In this document: positions 1 through 7,305 of the stretch, piece after piece
Layout of the letters: each line of letters starts with the position of its first letter
Numbering within the stretch: the first letter of the stretch is position 1
Assembly (NCBI GenBank): GCA_027306845.1
Contig: DAHUYY010000017.1
Span: 1 to 17,242, forward strand
Reading direction: 5' to 3'
Length of the DNA stretch: 17,242 nt
Source: Vulcanimicrobiota bacterium
GTDB taxonomy: Bacteria > Vulcanimicrobiota > Vulcanimicrobiia > Vulcanimicrobiales > Vulcanimicrobiaceae
Program-made: the position numbers and the translations under genes
The notes under the pieces: generated by a model
What the model was told of the DNA's origin: nothing
Database searches by the model: none
Seen by the model: the letters and a program-made list of their open reading frames with translations, nothing else

Positions 1-430
1 TCTCATTATCGCCATTCCCGCCGAGCGTTTTTCGCTGCGTTGCATCGTCGATTTCCCGCATCCGGTCGGCTCGGAGTATCTGGCGCTGACGATCGATGAA
101 GCGACCTACGCACGCGAAGTCGCCGGCGCGCGCACCTTCGGGTACCTGCACGAAGTCGAAGCGCTCCGCGCGCGTGGGCTCGCGCAGGGCGGCTCGCTGG
201 AAAACGCGGTCGTCTTCGGCCCCGACGGCCCACTGCAAACGTTGCGCTGGTCCAATGAAGTCGTCCGCCATAAAATGCTCGATCTCATCGGCGATCTCGC
301 TTTGGTCGGCGCGTGGCCGCAGTGCGAGATCGTCGCCGTGAAGAGCGGGCACGCACTTCACGCTCGCATGTCGTCGCGCTTGCGCGAACGGTTGCTCTCA
401 AATCCGCTCTCGGAGGTCTCTCTATCGTGA
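1..430 (+). CDS. lpxC: UDP-3-O-acyl-N-acetylglucosamine deacetylase LpxC, C-terminal part
   Basis: The 5' end lies outside the window; the visible 142 residues are read from base 2 and end at TGA 428-430. LpxC is the zinc deacetylase that commits UDP-acyl-GlcNAc to lipid A synthesis in the cytoplasm. The fragment shows the second half of the family fold: RTFGYLHEVEALRARGLAQG at residues 44-63, the zinc motif VRHKMLDLIGD (His90 and Asp94 of the fragment, equivalent to His238 and Asp242 of E. coli LpxC) and KSGHALH with the catalytic-site His117. It stops soon after that motif, so it lacks the longer C-terminal tail of E. coli LpxC, which carries the FtsH degradation signal. Its stop overlaps the fabZ start by four bases (GTGA), which points to coupled translation. 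In some phyla LpxC is fused to FabZ; here they are separate. Identification is very secure. Confidence 0.96.
   Translation, partial: LIIAIPAERFSLRCIVDFPHPVGSEYLALTIDEATYAREVAGARTFGYLHEVEALRARGLAQGGSLENAVVFGPDGPLQTLRWSNEVVRHKMLDLIGDLALVGAWPQCEIVAVKSGHALHARMSSRLRERLLSNPLSEVSLS
412..416 (+). promoter_or_regulatory. Ribosome binding site that sets the fabZ start
   Basis: GGAGG lies 10 bases before GTG 427 and 22 bases before the alternative ATG 439. The spacing therefore favours the GTG that overlaps the lpxC stop codon over the ATG that would give the more usual MDIRQIL N-terminus. Confidence 0.6.
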
Positions 431-903
431 AAAACGAGATGGACATTCGGCAAATTCTCGAGATCTTGCCGCACCGCTTTCCGTTGCTGTTGATCGATCG
501 CATCCTCGAACTCGAACCGATGGTGCGCGCTCGGGGCTACAAGAACGTTACCTATAACGAACCCGTCTTTACCGGACATTTCCCGAGCAATCCGTTGCTC
601 CCCGGTGTCTATATGCTCGAGGCGATGGCGCAGCTCGGAGGTTGCGTGGTGATGGAGCCCGGAGAGTTCGCCCGGAAAACGCCGTATCTCGCCGGAATCG
701 ATCACGCAAAATTCCGTCGTCCGGTCATTCCCGGAGATCGCCTGATGATGGAGGTGCGCCTGACGCGCCATCGGCGCAACATCGGATGGGTCGAAGCAGA
801 AGCGAGCGTTGACGGCGAGTACGTCTGTTCGGCGGAGCTGATGTTCTCGATCGCACCCGATCCCCGCGTCTACGGTGCGGAAGCATCGGTTCTAACGGCG
901 TAA
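427..903 (+). CDS. fabZ: (3R)-hydroxyacyl-ACP dehydratase FabZ
   Basis: FabZ dehydrates 3-hydroxyacyl-ACP in type II fatty acid synthesis and competes with LpxA/LpxD for the same substrate, which explains why it sits between lpxC and lpxA in many Gram-negative genomes. The 158-residue protein is one hot-dog fold of normal family length. ILPHRFPLLLIDRI occurs at residues 12-25, the catalytic His51 in TGHFP and the catalytic Glu65 in LEAMAQ. I chose GTG 427 because GGAGG 412-416 is well placed for it and because it overlaps the lpxC stop as GTGA, the same coupling seen at several later junctions. ATG 439 (MDIRQIL) is the alternative. lpxA follows after six bases. Confidence 0.95.
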   Translation: MKNEMDIRQILEILPHRFPLLLIDRILELEPMVRARGYKNVTYNEPVFTGHFPSNPLLPGVYMLEAMAQLGGCVVMEPGEFARKTPYLAGIDHAKFRRPVIPGDRLMMEVRLTRHRRNIGWVEAEASVDGEYVCSAELMFSIAPDPRVYGAEASVLTA

Positions 904-909
904 GGAACG

Positions 910-1686
910 ATGATTCACCCTACCGCAATCGTTCATCCCGAAGCGCGCATCGGCAGAAGCGCGGAGGTCGGCCCGTACTGCGTGGTCGGAAAGAATGTCA
1001 CCATCGGCGAGCGCTCGCTGCTGCAAGCACACGTCGTTATCAACGGCTGGACGACGATCGGCGACGACTGCACGATCTATCCGTTCACGACGATCGGTGC
1101 CGCCTCGCAAGACCGAAAGTACCACGGCGAGCGCGCGTACACGCGCATCGGCCACCGCACGACGATTCGCGAATACGTCAGCATTCAACGAGCGACCGGA
1201 AACGACGAAGTCACGGCGGTCGGCGACGACTGCCTGCTGCTCGCCTACGTGCATATCGCGCATAATTGTATCGTCGGGAATCACGTCACGATGAGCAACC
1301 TCGCGCAGCTCGCGGGGCACGTGGTCGTGCGCGACCACGTTACCATCGGCGGCATGGCGGGCATCCACCAGTTTACGAGAATCGGCGATTACGCGATGCT
1401 CGGTGGAGCGAGCAAAGTTACGAAAGACGTGCCGCCGTTTCTCTTAGTCGAAGGCAACCCGGCCGAGGTATACGGGCTCAATAGCGTCGGTCTGCGCCGC
1501 GCGCAATTTTCCGTAGAGGATCGCAACGAGCTCCGCGCCTTTCACGACCTGCTCTACAAAGCGAACCTCAACGTTTCACAAGCCGTCGAGAAGATGAAGG
1601 AACGGGTTTCGACCGATGCGGGGCGCACCTTCGTTGCTTTCTTGGAGGAGCCGCCACACGATTCGAGCCGCGGCATCCTCAAGTAA
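910..1686 (+). CDS. lpxA: Acyl-ACP--UDP-N-acetylglucosamine O-acyltransferase LpxA
   Basis: LpxA transfers a 3-hydroxyacyl chain from ACP to the 3-OH of UDP-GlcNAc, the first step of lipid A synthesis, as a soluble trimer in the cytoplasm. The 258 residues (E. coli 262) begin with IHPTAIVHPEARIG and continue with the hexapeptide repeats of a left-handed beta helix. VHIAHNCIVGN at 114-124 contains His118, which matches catalytic His125 of E. coli. GGMAGIHQF and the DVPPFLLVEGNPAEVYGLN segment are also family hallmarks and separate it from LpxD. The last 65 or so residues form the usual helical C-terminal domain. The ATG is preceded closely by AAGGA. It is nine bases from lpxB. No oddities. Confidence 0.97.
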   Translation: MIHPTAIVHPEARIGRSAEVGPYCVVGKNVTIGERSLLQAHVVINGWTTIGDDCTIYPFTTIGAASQDRKYHGERAYTRIGHRTTIREYVSIQRATGNDEVTAVGDDCLLLAYVHIAHNCIVGNHVTMSNLAQLAGHVVVRDHVTIGGMAGIHQFTRIGDYAMLGGASKVTKDVPPFLLVEGNPAEVYGLNSVGLRRAQFSVEDRNELRAFHDLLYKANLNVSQAVEKMKERVSTDAGRTFVAFLEEPPHDSSRGILK

Positions 1687-1695
1687 GAGCTGCCG

Positions 1696-2814
1696 GTGAG
1701 CGCGCCGCGACGGATTTTTTTCTCGACCGGCGAGCCGTCGGGAGAGTTGGCGGCGCTTGCATTAGGCGAGGCAATGCGCGCACAAGATCCGGGGCTTCGC
1801 TTCTCGGGCATCGGTGCCGAGGGCATGCGCGCTGCGGGCTGGGAGCTCTACGCCGACCACACGGGCTGGGCGAGCCTCGGGCCGCTCGCGGCGATTCCAC
1901 GTATTCCGAAGTTGCTGCGCGAGATGTGGAAATGCGCGCGCGATCTCGCCGCCGCGCCCCCCGATCTCGTCGTGCTCGTCGATTTCGGCGCCTTTAACGT
2001 TCGCCTGGCGAAAGAGTTACGCGATAAATATCGGTACGTCGGCCCGATTCTCTATCTCTTTCCTCCCGGTGCCTGGCTCGACCATCCCGGCCCCGCGCGC
2101 GCGGTTGCCGCGCGAGCGCTTCCGCTCACCGGCTTCGCGCATCAAGCGGAGTTCTATCGCTCGCTGCATCTACCGATTGCGTTCTTCGGCCATCCGCTCG
2201 CGCCGCGCATCGCATCGCGCGCGCCGCGGAGCGCGCCGCCGAGCGATGCCGGCACGCTCGCACTGTTGCCGGGGAGTCGGCGCGACGAAATAGCGCGCCT
2301 CGCCCCGCGTTTACGGGAGGCACTCGCGGCGCTGCGCGCAACGCGTCCGCGCCTTCGCGCACGCGTCGGTGCTGCCGACGCTGCGGCACGCGCGCATTTG
2401 GAGCGTGCTTTTCGCGGCGTCACCGATATCGAAATTTGCGACGGGTTGCAAGCGGCGATCCGCGATGTTGATGCGGCGTGGGTTGCATCGGGCACCGCCG
2501 TTCTCGAGAGCACGTTGAGCAACGTGCCGACGATCGCGCTCTACGCAATAACGCCGCTGCTTGCAAAGCACGCGCGTCGCCTCATGCGGCGCCCCTATAT
2601 CACCTTGCCGAATCTCATTCTCGATCGCGAAGCGATTCCCGAATTGCTCCAAGAGCGAGCGACTCCGCAGGAACTCGCCGCCGCAATGGAGCGCATTCTG
2701 CGCGCTCCCGAGGCGTGGTACCGTTCGGTTGAAGGGCTGCGCGAGGCACTTGGGCCCGCCGATGCGCTCGATCGCTGCGCGAGCTACGCGCTCGCAGCGG
2801 CGAGGCCGCGATGA
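1696..2814 (+). CDS. lpxB: Lipid-A-disaccharide synthase LpxB
   Basis: LpxB (GT19 family, GT-B fold) condenses UDP-2,3-diacylglucosamine with 2,3-diacylglucosamine-1-phosphate (lipid X) at the inner face of the cytoplasmic membrane. The 372 residues are close to the E. coli length (382). The N-terminus has FFSTGEPSGELAA (E. coli has SAGEASGD), then FSGIGAEGMRAAGWELY, VLVDFGAFN, LYLFPPGAWLDH in place of the usual YVSPQVWAWR-type motif, ALLPGSRRDEI, and ASGTAVLESTLSNVPTIALY near residue 270. The start is a GTG with only a weak upstream purine run. The stop overlaps the next ATG (ATGA 2811-2814). A second, more divergent LpxB-like protein is encoded two genes downstream, but this is the canonical copy. 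Confidence 0.93.
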   Translation: MSAPRRIFFSTGEPSGELAALALGEAMRAQDPGLRFSGIGAEGMRAAGWELYADHTGWASLGPLAAIPRIPKLLREMWKCARDLAAAPPDLVVLVDFGAFNVRLAKELRDKYRYVGPILYLFPPGAWLDHPGPARAVAARALPLTGFAHQAEFYRSLHLPIAFFGHPLAPRIASRAPRSAPPSDAGTLALLPGSRRDEIARLAPRLREALAALRATRPRLRARVGAADAAARAHLERAFRGVTDIEICDGLQAAIRDVDAAWVASGTAVLESTLSNVPTIALYAITPLLAKHARRLMRRPYITLPNLILDREAIPELLQERATPQELAAAMERILRAPEAWYRSVEGLREALGPADALDRCASYALAAARPR

Positions 2815-3539
2815 TGCGCATCTACCACACCTCCGACATGCACGACCGGCGCGGCTTTGCCGCGCGGCTCGAAGAACTGCGCGAAGGCGCGCCGGGGCTG
2901 CTGCTCGATTGCGGCGATTCGCTGCGCGGAAGCCAGACGATCTACCATCGCAACGAACCGATCGTCGCCGAGATCGATGCGGCACGGTACGATCTGCAGG
3001 CGATGGGAAATCGCGAATTTCACTATCTCTTCGGAGCCGTTCGGGCGCGCGCCGCGATGATGAAGCACCCGCTCCTCTGCAGCAATCTCGTCGATACGAA
3101 GGGGCGCGAGCTCCCCTTCCGCACCGAGTACGTGCTGCCGTTAGAGCGGCCGACGCATTTTCTCGGCTTGCTGGTCACGCAGTATCCCGCGGGGAGCCCC
3201 TGGGAGCGCATCTTCGGTTGGCGCTTTCTCGACCCGATCGAGGTAGTGCGTCGCTACGCGCAGCGTCTCCCCGAAGGCGAGCCGCTCGTCGTGCTCTCGC
3301 ACCTCGGGCTGAAGATGGATCGACGTTTAGCCGCCGCGGTGGGGCGCATCGATCTCATTCTCGGCGGGCATAGCCACGACACGTTGTTCGCGCCGGAGTA
3401 CGTCGGCGAGGTGCCGATCGTTCATGCGGGGCCCTATGCTGCGTACGTCTCGCGAACCGAGCTCGATTTCGACGCAGGCTCGCAGCGCTTGCGCGTGCGC
3501 GATTTCGAACTGATTCCGCTTTTGGGTGAAGCGAAATAA
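2811..3539 (+). CDS. UshA-like calcineurin-type metallophosphoesterase; candidate UDP-2,3-diacylglucosamine hydrolase
   Basis: A 242-residue, leaderless, probably cytosolic phosphoesterase made of a single catalytic domain. The metal-site motifs are in order: DMH (Asp9, His11), CGD (Asp36), GNREF (Asn67 with Arg68 where most relatives have His), SHLG (His164) and GHSH (His187, His189). The overall style (HTSDMHD, DLILGGHSHD) is that of the UshA/5'-nucleotidase family, but the signal peptide and the C-terminal nucleotide-binding domain are missing. It is translationally coupled to lpxB (ATGA overlap) inside a lipid A operon that shows no lpxH, lpxI or lpxG. LpxH itself has GNRDF at this position. 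I infer that it may hydrolyse UDP-2,3-diacylglucosamine to lipid X, the step just before LpxB. Family assignment is firm; the substrate is a hypothesis. Confidence 0.82.
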   Translation: MMRIYHTSDMHDRRGFAARLEELREGAPGLLLDCGDSLRGSQTIYHRNEPIVAEIDAARYDLQAMGNREFHYLFGAVRARAAMMKHPLLCSNLVDTKGRELPFRTEYVLPLERPTHFLGLLVTQYPAGSPWERIFGWRFLDPIEVVRRYAQRLPEGEPLVVLSHLGLKMDRRLAAAVGRIDLILGGHSHDTLFAPEYVGEVPIVHAGPYAAYVSRTELDFDAGSQRLRVRDFELIPLLGEAK

Positions 3540-3540
3540 G

Positions 3541-4695
3541 ATGCGCGTCTTGCTGGTGAGTAACGGCAACGGCGAGGTCGCAATCGCGCAACGCCTTGCC
3601 GTCGCTTTGCACGAACGCATTCCGGGGCTCGAACTCGAGCATCTGCCGTTGGTCGGCGAACCGCAGTCGACGGCGGAGGCGAGAGTCATCGGGCCGCGCG
3701 CGGCACTGCCGAGCGGTGGCCTCATCGCGATGTTTAACCTGCGCAATATTTTCAACGATATCGCGGGCGGTTTGCTCGGCCTCACGATTCGCCAATTTCG
3801 TTTTTTACGCGCGGCACGCGGAGAGTACGATCTTGCCATCGCCGTCGGCGATACCTTCGCGCTTTTTATGACGTTACAGATGCACGCGCAGACGATCTTC
3901 GTCGGCACGGCAAAGAGCGTACACGTGGCGCAATATGGCCCGATGGAGCTGCGCGCGATGCAGAAGGCAGCGTACGTCTTCGTGCGCGATCGCGCGACGG
4001 CGGAGAATTGTCGCGCGCGCGGGCTGAAGGCGGTCGAAGCGGCGAACGCGATCGTCGATCTCCACGATCGCGATACCGTCGTCGATCTCCACCTCGCCGC
4101 CGATGACGAGCTCGTGCTGCTCCTCCCCGGCAGCCGTGAGGGAGCCTACGAAGAAGCGAGCATTCTGGCGGCGGCGTTCGCGGGCGCGCACGCGCGCGGG
4201 GCGCGCATCGTCGGCGCGCTCTCGGTTGCGCCGCGCCTCGACGCGCAACGTTTCATCGCGCGGCTCGCCGCCGATGGATGGCGCTTCACGGATGGCGCGG
4301 GGAGCGCAGCGGTGCCGTTTTTCGAGCGCGACGGAGCGCGCGTGCTCCTTTGGCGCAGCGGAATCGGCGCGTTGCTCGCGCATGCCGCGCTCGTCCTCGG
4401 GCAGGCCGGCACCGCGAACGAGGCCGCCGCAGCTGCGGGTATTGCGGTTGCGGCGATCGATGATGGGCGCACGCGCGCGGAGCGTTGGTATCGCATGCGG
4501 CAACGCGCGCTGCTCGGTGAAGCGATGCTGATGTTACCAGGCGATTCCGAAGCGGCGGGGGAGCGGCTCGCCGCACTGCTCGCCGATAAAGAGCGACGCA
4601 AAACGATGGGCGATATCGGGCGCGAGCGCATGGGTGAACCCGGAGCGACGCGACGGATCGCTGAAAGGGCGGCGGCATGTCTCGGGCTGCAGTAA
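3541..4695 (+). CDS. Lipid-A-disaccharide synthase-related glycosyltransferase (LpxB paralogue)
   Basis: A 384-residue GT-B protein distantly related to LpxB. I recognise the family called lipid-A-disaccharide synthase-related, known mainly from cyanobacteria and Deinococcus. Diagnostic stretches are the N-terminal MRVLLVSNGNGE (relatives have SNGHGED), AIAVGDTFALF near residue 100, the phosphate-loop-like LLLPGSREGAYEEA around 192-205, which mirrors LLPGSRRDE of LpxB, and LGQAGTANEAAAAAG around 285-299, the donor-site element. No signal peptide or membrane span is seen. ATG 3541 follows the previous stop by one base and is preceded by GGGTGA; an in-frame GTG at 3526 would add five residues. 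The 3' end overlaps the next gene by 19 bases. The reaction is unknown. It may add a sugar to lipid A or a related glycolipid. Confidence 0.8.
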   Translation: MRVLLVSNGNGEVAIAQRLAVALHERIPGLELEHLPLVGEPQSTAEARVIGPRAALPSGGLIAMFNLRNIFNDIAGGLLGLTIRQFRFLRAARGEYDLAIAVGDTFALFMTLQMHAQTIFVGTAKSVHVAQYGPMELRAMQKAAYVFVRDRATAENCRARGLKAVEAANAIVDLHDRDTVVDLHLAADDELVLLLPGSREGAYEEASILAAAFAGAHARGARIVGALSVAPRLDAQRFIARLAADGWRFTDGAGSAAVPFFERDGARVLLWRSGIGALLAHAALVLGQAGTANEAAAAAGIAVAAIDDGRTRAERWYRMRQRALLGEAMLMLPGDSEAAGERLAALLADKERRKTMGDIGRERMGEPGATRRIAERAAACLGLQ

Positions 4696-5897
4696 AGCGC
4701 GGGCTCGCGCTCGCGGTCGCGGTGGCGTATGCCAGTCTACCGCTCTTTCCGACCTTTATTCTGCTGACGCCGGCGAGCGTGCCGGGAGTATCGTTGCTGC
4801 CGCAGGCTTTCGCGCCGGTGTTGTTGGCATCGATGGGCGCGCTCGGCGTATTCGGGGGAGCGCTGATGCTCTTCGCGGAGCGGGTCGAGCAACCGATGCT
4901 GCTGCCGCTCTCGCTCTGGCTCGCCGCTGCATTGCTGGCTGCGGCGCTTGGCTTCGCTCCGCTCTACGGCTTCATCTTTCTCGGCATATTTCTGCTGGGA
5001 ATCGTGTGGCACGCCGGTATCAATGCGAGTTACGCTGGGCCCGGAAACGCGAATGCGATCTTCGGTGCGTTCTTGGGCTCGGCGACGCTTGCTTTTCTCG
5101 TCGCAATTGCAACGGTGCTGCTCCACCGCCCGGCGGCGATCTATGCCGCTCAACATGGGCGCGCGGTGGGGAGCTTCATCCTTCCAGGCGAACTCGCGGG
5201 ATACGTGTTGATCGTGGTTCCGCTCGCTCTTGCCCTCGCCGCGCTCGCGCGGCAACGATGGTTGCGCGCGCTCGCTGCCTGCACCGCGCTCTCCGGCGCG
5301 ATCGCGTTGGCTCTGAGTTTCTCTCGAACCGGTTGGGTAGCGGCAGGCTGTGCCGGCATCGCCTATCTCTTGCTCGTCGTTCGCGACCGACGCAAGCAAC
5401 TTGCGTTCGGGCTCGCGATCGCGGCGCTTACCGCGATCGCCGTTAGCATCGCGTTCAACGCGCATCACGACCCCAGCGAGAATTACACGCGCCTCTCGAT
5501 CTGGCAAACGGCGTTGGGAATCGTGCGTCGTTTTCCGCTTACCGGAAGCGGACCGTTCACCTTCGGCATGCTCTACGCACATCTCCGGCTTCCCGACGGC
5601 GATGCGGTCGCCTATCACGCGCACGATTTGTATCTAACGCTGCTCGCCGAGACCGGGATCGTCGGGTTACTGGCAATGCTTGCCGCCTGGCTGCGCTTTG
5701 GAAGGGAATGGGCGCGCCGCTTTGCCGCCGCGGACGCGCGCGCGCGCATCCTCTCCGGCGCAATCGTCGCCGGATTGATCGGCACGTTGGTGCAGGGGCT
5801 TATCGATACCTCGACGCTCGTTCTTTTCGGGCTCTGGCTGCCGACGATGGCGCTTGCATTGGCGAGCGCTCGTTACGGCTTGGGTGAGTCGGCGTGA
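4677..5897 (+). CDS. O-antigen ligase/polymerase family membrane protein (Wzy_C/WaaL-like)
   Basis: A 406-residue polytopic inner-membrane protein with about ten or more hydrophobic segments. The signature of the O-antigen ligase/polymerase superfamily is in the second half: LSFSRTGWVAAG at 213-224, then a periplasmic loop with YTRLSIWQTALGIVRRFPLT (270-289), GSGPFTF, and AYHAHDLYLTLLAETGIVG (312-330), which includes the His region needed in WaaL-type ligases. Its place among lipid A and LPS-transport genes suggests that it joins O-polysaccharide to the lipid A core, but polymerases (Wzy) share these motifs. ATG 4677 has GAAAGGG seven bases upstream and overlaps the previous gene by 19 bases; the stop overlaps lptC as GTGA. 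Family confident, ligase versus polymerase undecided. Confidence 0.85.
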   Translation: MSRAAVKRGLALAVAVAYASLPLFPTFILLTPASVPGVSLLPQAFAPVLLASMGALGVFGGALMLFAERVEQPMLLPLSLWLAAALLAAALGFAPLYGFIFLGIFLLGIVWHAGINASYAGPGNANAIFGAFLGSATLAFLVAIATVLLHRPAAIYAAQHGRAVGSFILPGELAGYVLIVVPLALALAALARQRWLRALAACTALSGAIALALSFSRTGWVAAGCAGIAYLLLVVRDRRKQLAFGLAIAALTAIAVSIAFNAHHDPSENYTRLSIWQTALGIVRRFPLTGSGPFTFGMLYAHLRLPDGDAVAYHAHDLYLTLLAETGIVGLLAMLAAWLRFGREWARRFAAADARARILSGAIVAGLIGTLVQGLIDTSTLVLFGLWLPTMALALASARYGLGESA

Positions 5898-6430
5898 AGC
5901 GCCGATCGCTCTTGCTCGTGGTGCTCGCGCTTGCCGCTTGCTCCTCGCCGCAGCCGCCGCGCGGCGTTCCGAGCCCGAGCCCGACGCATTCGCCGGGGCT
6001 GCCCTCGCTCACCGTGCGGGCGGTCGGTAGCGCGAAGCGGCCGATTCGTATCGTCCAGACGCGCCGGAACAACACCCGCGAATACGAGTTGCTCGCGCGG
6101 ACGATCCACAGTTTGGGCGCGGCGAGCGACGCGCGCGTCGGGCTCACCGACGTTCGCGTCACGTTCACCGCTCGCGACGGCTCGACGCTGGTCGCCCGCT
6201 CGCCGCGCGCGATCGTCGACGAGCGCGACGGCTCGATCGAGATGACCGGCGGCGTCCGCGCCGAGAACAAGGCAGGGGTGCGCTTGACCTGTCAGAGCTT
6301 GACCTACCGCCGCGGCGCGCAATCGTTGCATGGGAGCGGTGACGTACATCTCTACGGCGAACGCGGCATGAACGCGGCCGGCCGGACCGTCGATGCCGAT
6401 ATCGCGCTCTCCAAGGTGAGAATAGAATGA
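5894..6430 (+). CDS. lptC: LptC-like LPS export protein, predicted lipoprotein
   Basis: A 178-residue protein with a lipoprotein signal: MKRRSLLLVVLALAAC, with the lipobox LAAC and the lipidated Cys16, followed by a short Pro/Ser linker (19-37). The rest is a beta-rich domain (about 40-175) of the LptC/LptA jellyroll type, with recurring phrases such as LLARTIHSLG, VTFTARDGSTLVARSPRAIV, IEMTGGVRAENKAGVRL and LHGSGDVHLYGERG. LptC normally receives LPS from LptB2FG and hands it to LptA across the periplasm; E. coli LptC is anchored by a transmembrane helix, so a lipid anchor is a variation. Location directly before lptB supports the call. Start GTG 5894 overlaps the previous stop (GTGA) and the stop overlaps lptB (ATGA). 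Sequence similarity is recognisable by pattern and context, not strong motifs. Confidence 0.78.
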   Translation: MKRRSLLLVVLALAACSSPQPPRGVPSPSPTHSPGLPSLTVRAVGSAKRPIRIVQTRRNNTREYELLARTIHSLGAASDARVGLTDVRVTFTARDGSTLVARSPRAIVDERDGSIEMTGGVRAENKAGVRLTCQSLTYRRGAQSLHGSGDVHLYGERGMNAAGRTVDADIALSKVRIE

Positions 6431-7305
6431 ACGACCGAAAGATCGAACTACGCGGCCTTGTTAAACGCTACGGCGATCGCACGGTCGTCGATAACGTGAG
6501 CGCCGACGTCGGCACCGGCGAGGTGGTCGGCGTGCTCGGGCCCAACGGCGCGGGCAAGACGACGACGTTCTACATGGTCGTCGGCTTGGTGAAGCCCGAT
6601 AGCGGAAGCGTCGTGCTCGATAACGAGGCCGGCGAGATCGATCTCACGCACGCGCCGATGTATCAGCGCGCGCGCAGCGGTATCGGCTACCTCGCACAAG
6701 AGAATTCGATTTTCCGCAAGCTCTCGGTCGGCGATAACATTCGGCTCATCTGGCAGCAGCGCGGCGTGAGCTTCGAAGAGCGCGAACGGCGCTTGATGCC
6801 GCTGCTCGAAGAATTTGGATTGCAGCGTTTTGTCGATGCGCGCGGTGAGTCGCTCTCCGGCGGCGAGCGTCGTCGCGTCGAAATCGCGCGCGCGCTCGCG
6901 ACCGATCCGGCATTCCTCTTGCTCGACGAGCCCTTTACCGGCATCGACCCGATCGCGGTCGCCGATATTCAGGTGATGATCCGCCAGCTTCGCGATCGCG
7001 GCCTCGGCATTCTTATCACCGACCACCAAGTGCGCGAGACGCTCGCCATCGTCGACCGCGCCTACATTCTCAATAATGGGAAGATCGAGGTCGAAGGGAG
7101 CGCGCAAGACGTTCTCAATTCGCCGACCGCACGTAAATTCTATCTCGGTGAGAGTTTCGCTTGTGATTCGCGCGCTTGCGTGCCGCACGATTCTCGACCG
7201 GTACGTTCTGCTCGAACTCGCGGGCCCGTTCGGCTTCGGGCTATCGGCGTTTACGCTCATCTTTGCGGCGACGCAAATTCTCGCGCTCGGCAGGCTCGTC
7301 AGTAA
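6427..7305 (+). CDS. lptB: LPS export ABC transporter ATPase LptB, with an apparent frameshifted C-terminal tail
   Basis: LptB powers LPS extraction from the inner membrane with the LptF/G permease. Residues 1-244 are a textbook LptB: GPNGAGKTT Walker A (38-46), YLAQENSIFRKLSVGDNI (Q-loop), signature LSGGERRR (143-150), Walker B FLLLDEPFTGIDP (163-175), TDHQVRET H-loop (His200) and ARKFYLGESF (235-244). LptB proteins usually end right after GESF with RL or similar at about 240-246 residues. Here the frame runs on for 48 more residues, to 292, in a stretch with no resemblance to the family that overlaps the permease gene. Adding one base after 7158 would give ...ESFRL followed by TGA at 7164-7166, overlapping GTG 7163 as GTGA. 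I infer a one-base deletion, real or from sequencing/assembly. The functional end is probably at 7166. Confidence 0.93.
   Translation: MNDRKIELRGLVKRYGDRTVVDNVSADVGTGEVVGVLGPNGAGKTTTFYMVVGLVKPDSGSVVLDNEAGEIDLTHAPMYQRARSGIGYLAQENSIFRKLSVGDNIRLIWQQRGVSFEERERRLMPLLEEFGLQRFVDARGESLSGGERRRVEIARALATDPAFLLLDEPFTGIDPIAVADIQVMIRQLRDRGLGILITDHQVRETLAIVDRAYILNNGKIEVEGSAQDVLNSPTARKFYLGESFACDSRACVPHDSRPVRSARTRGPVRLRAIGVYAHLCGDANSRARQARQ

Noticed and set aside
3526..3540. GTG 3526 as start of the LpxB-related protein
   Set aside because: It would add MKRNK before a typical MRVLLVSNG start, and GGGTGA is better placed as ribosome binding site for ATG 3541. It cannot be excluded.
7167..7305. Functional C-terminal domain of LptB
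   Set aside because: The 46 or so residues are Arg-rich, have no family resemblance and are the out-of-frame reading of the permease gene; a one-base deletion explains them better.
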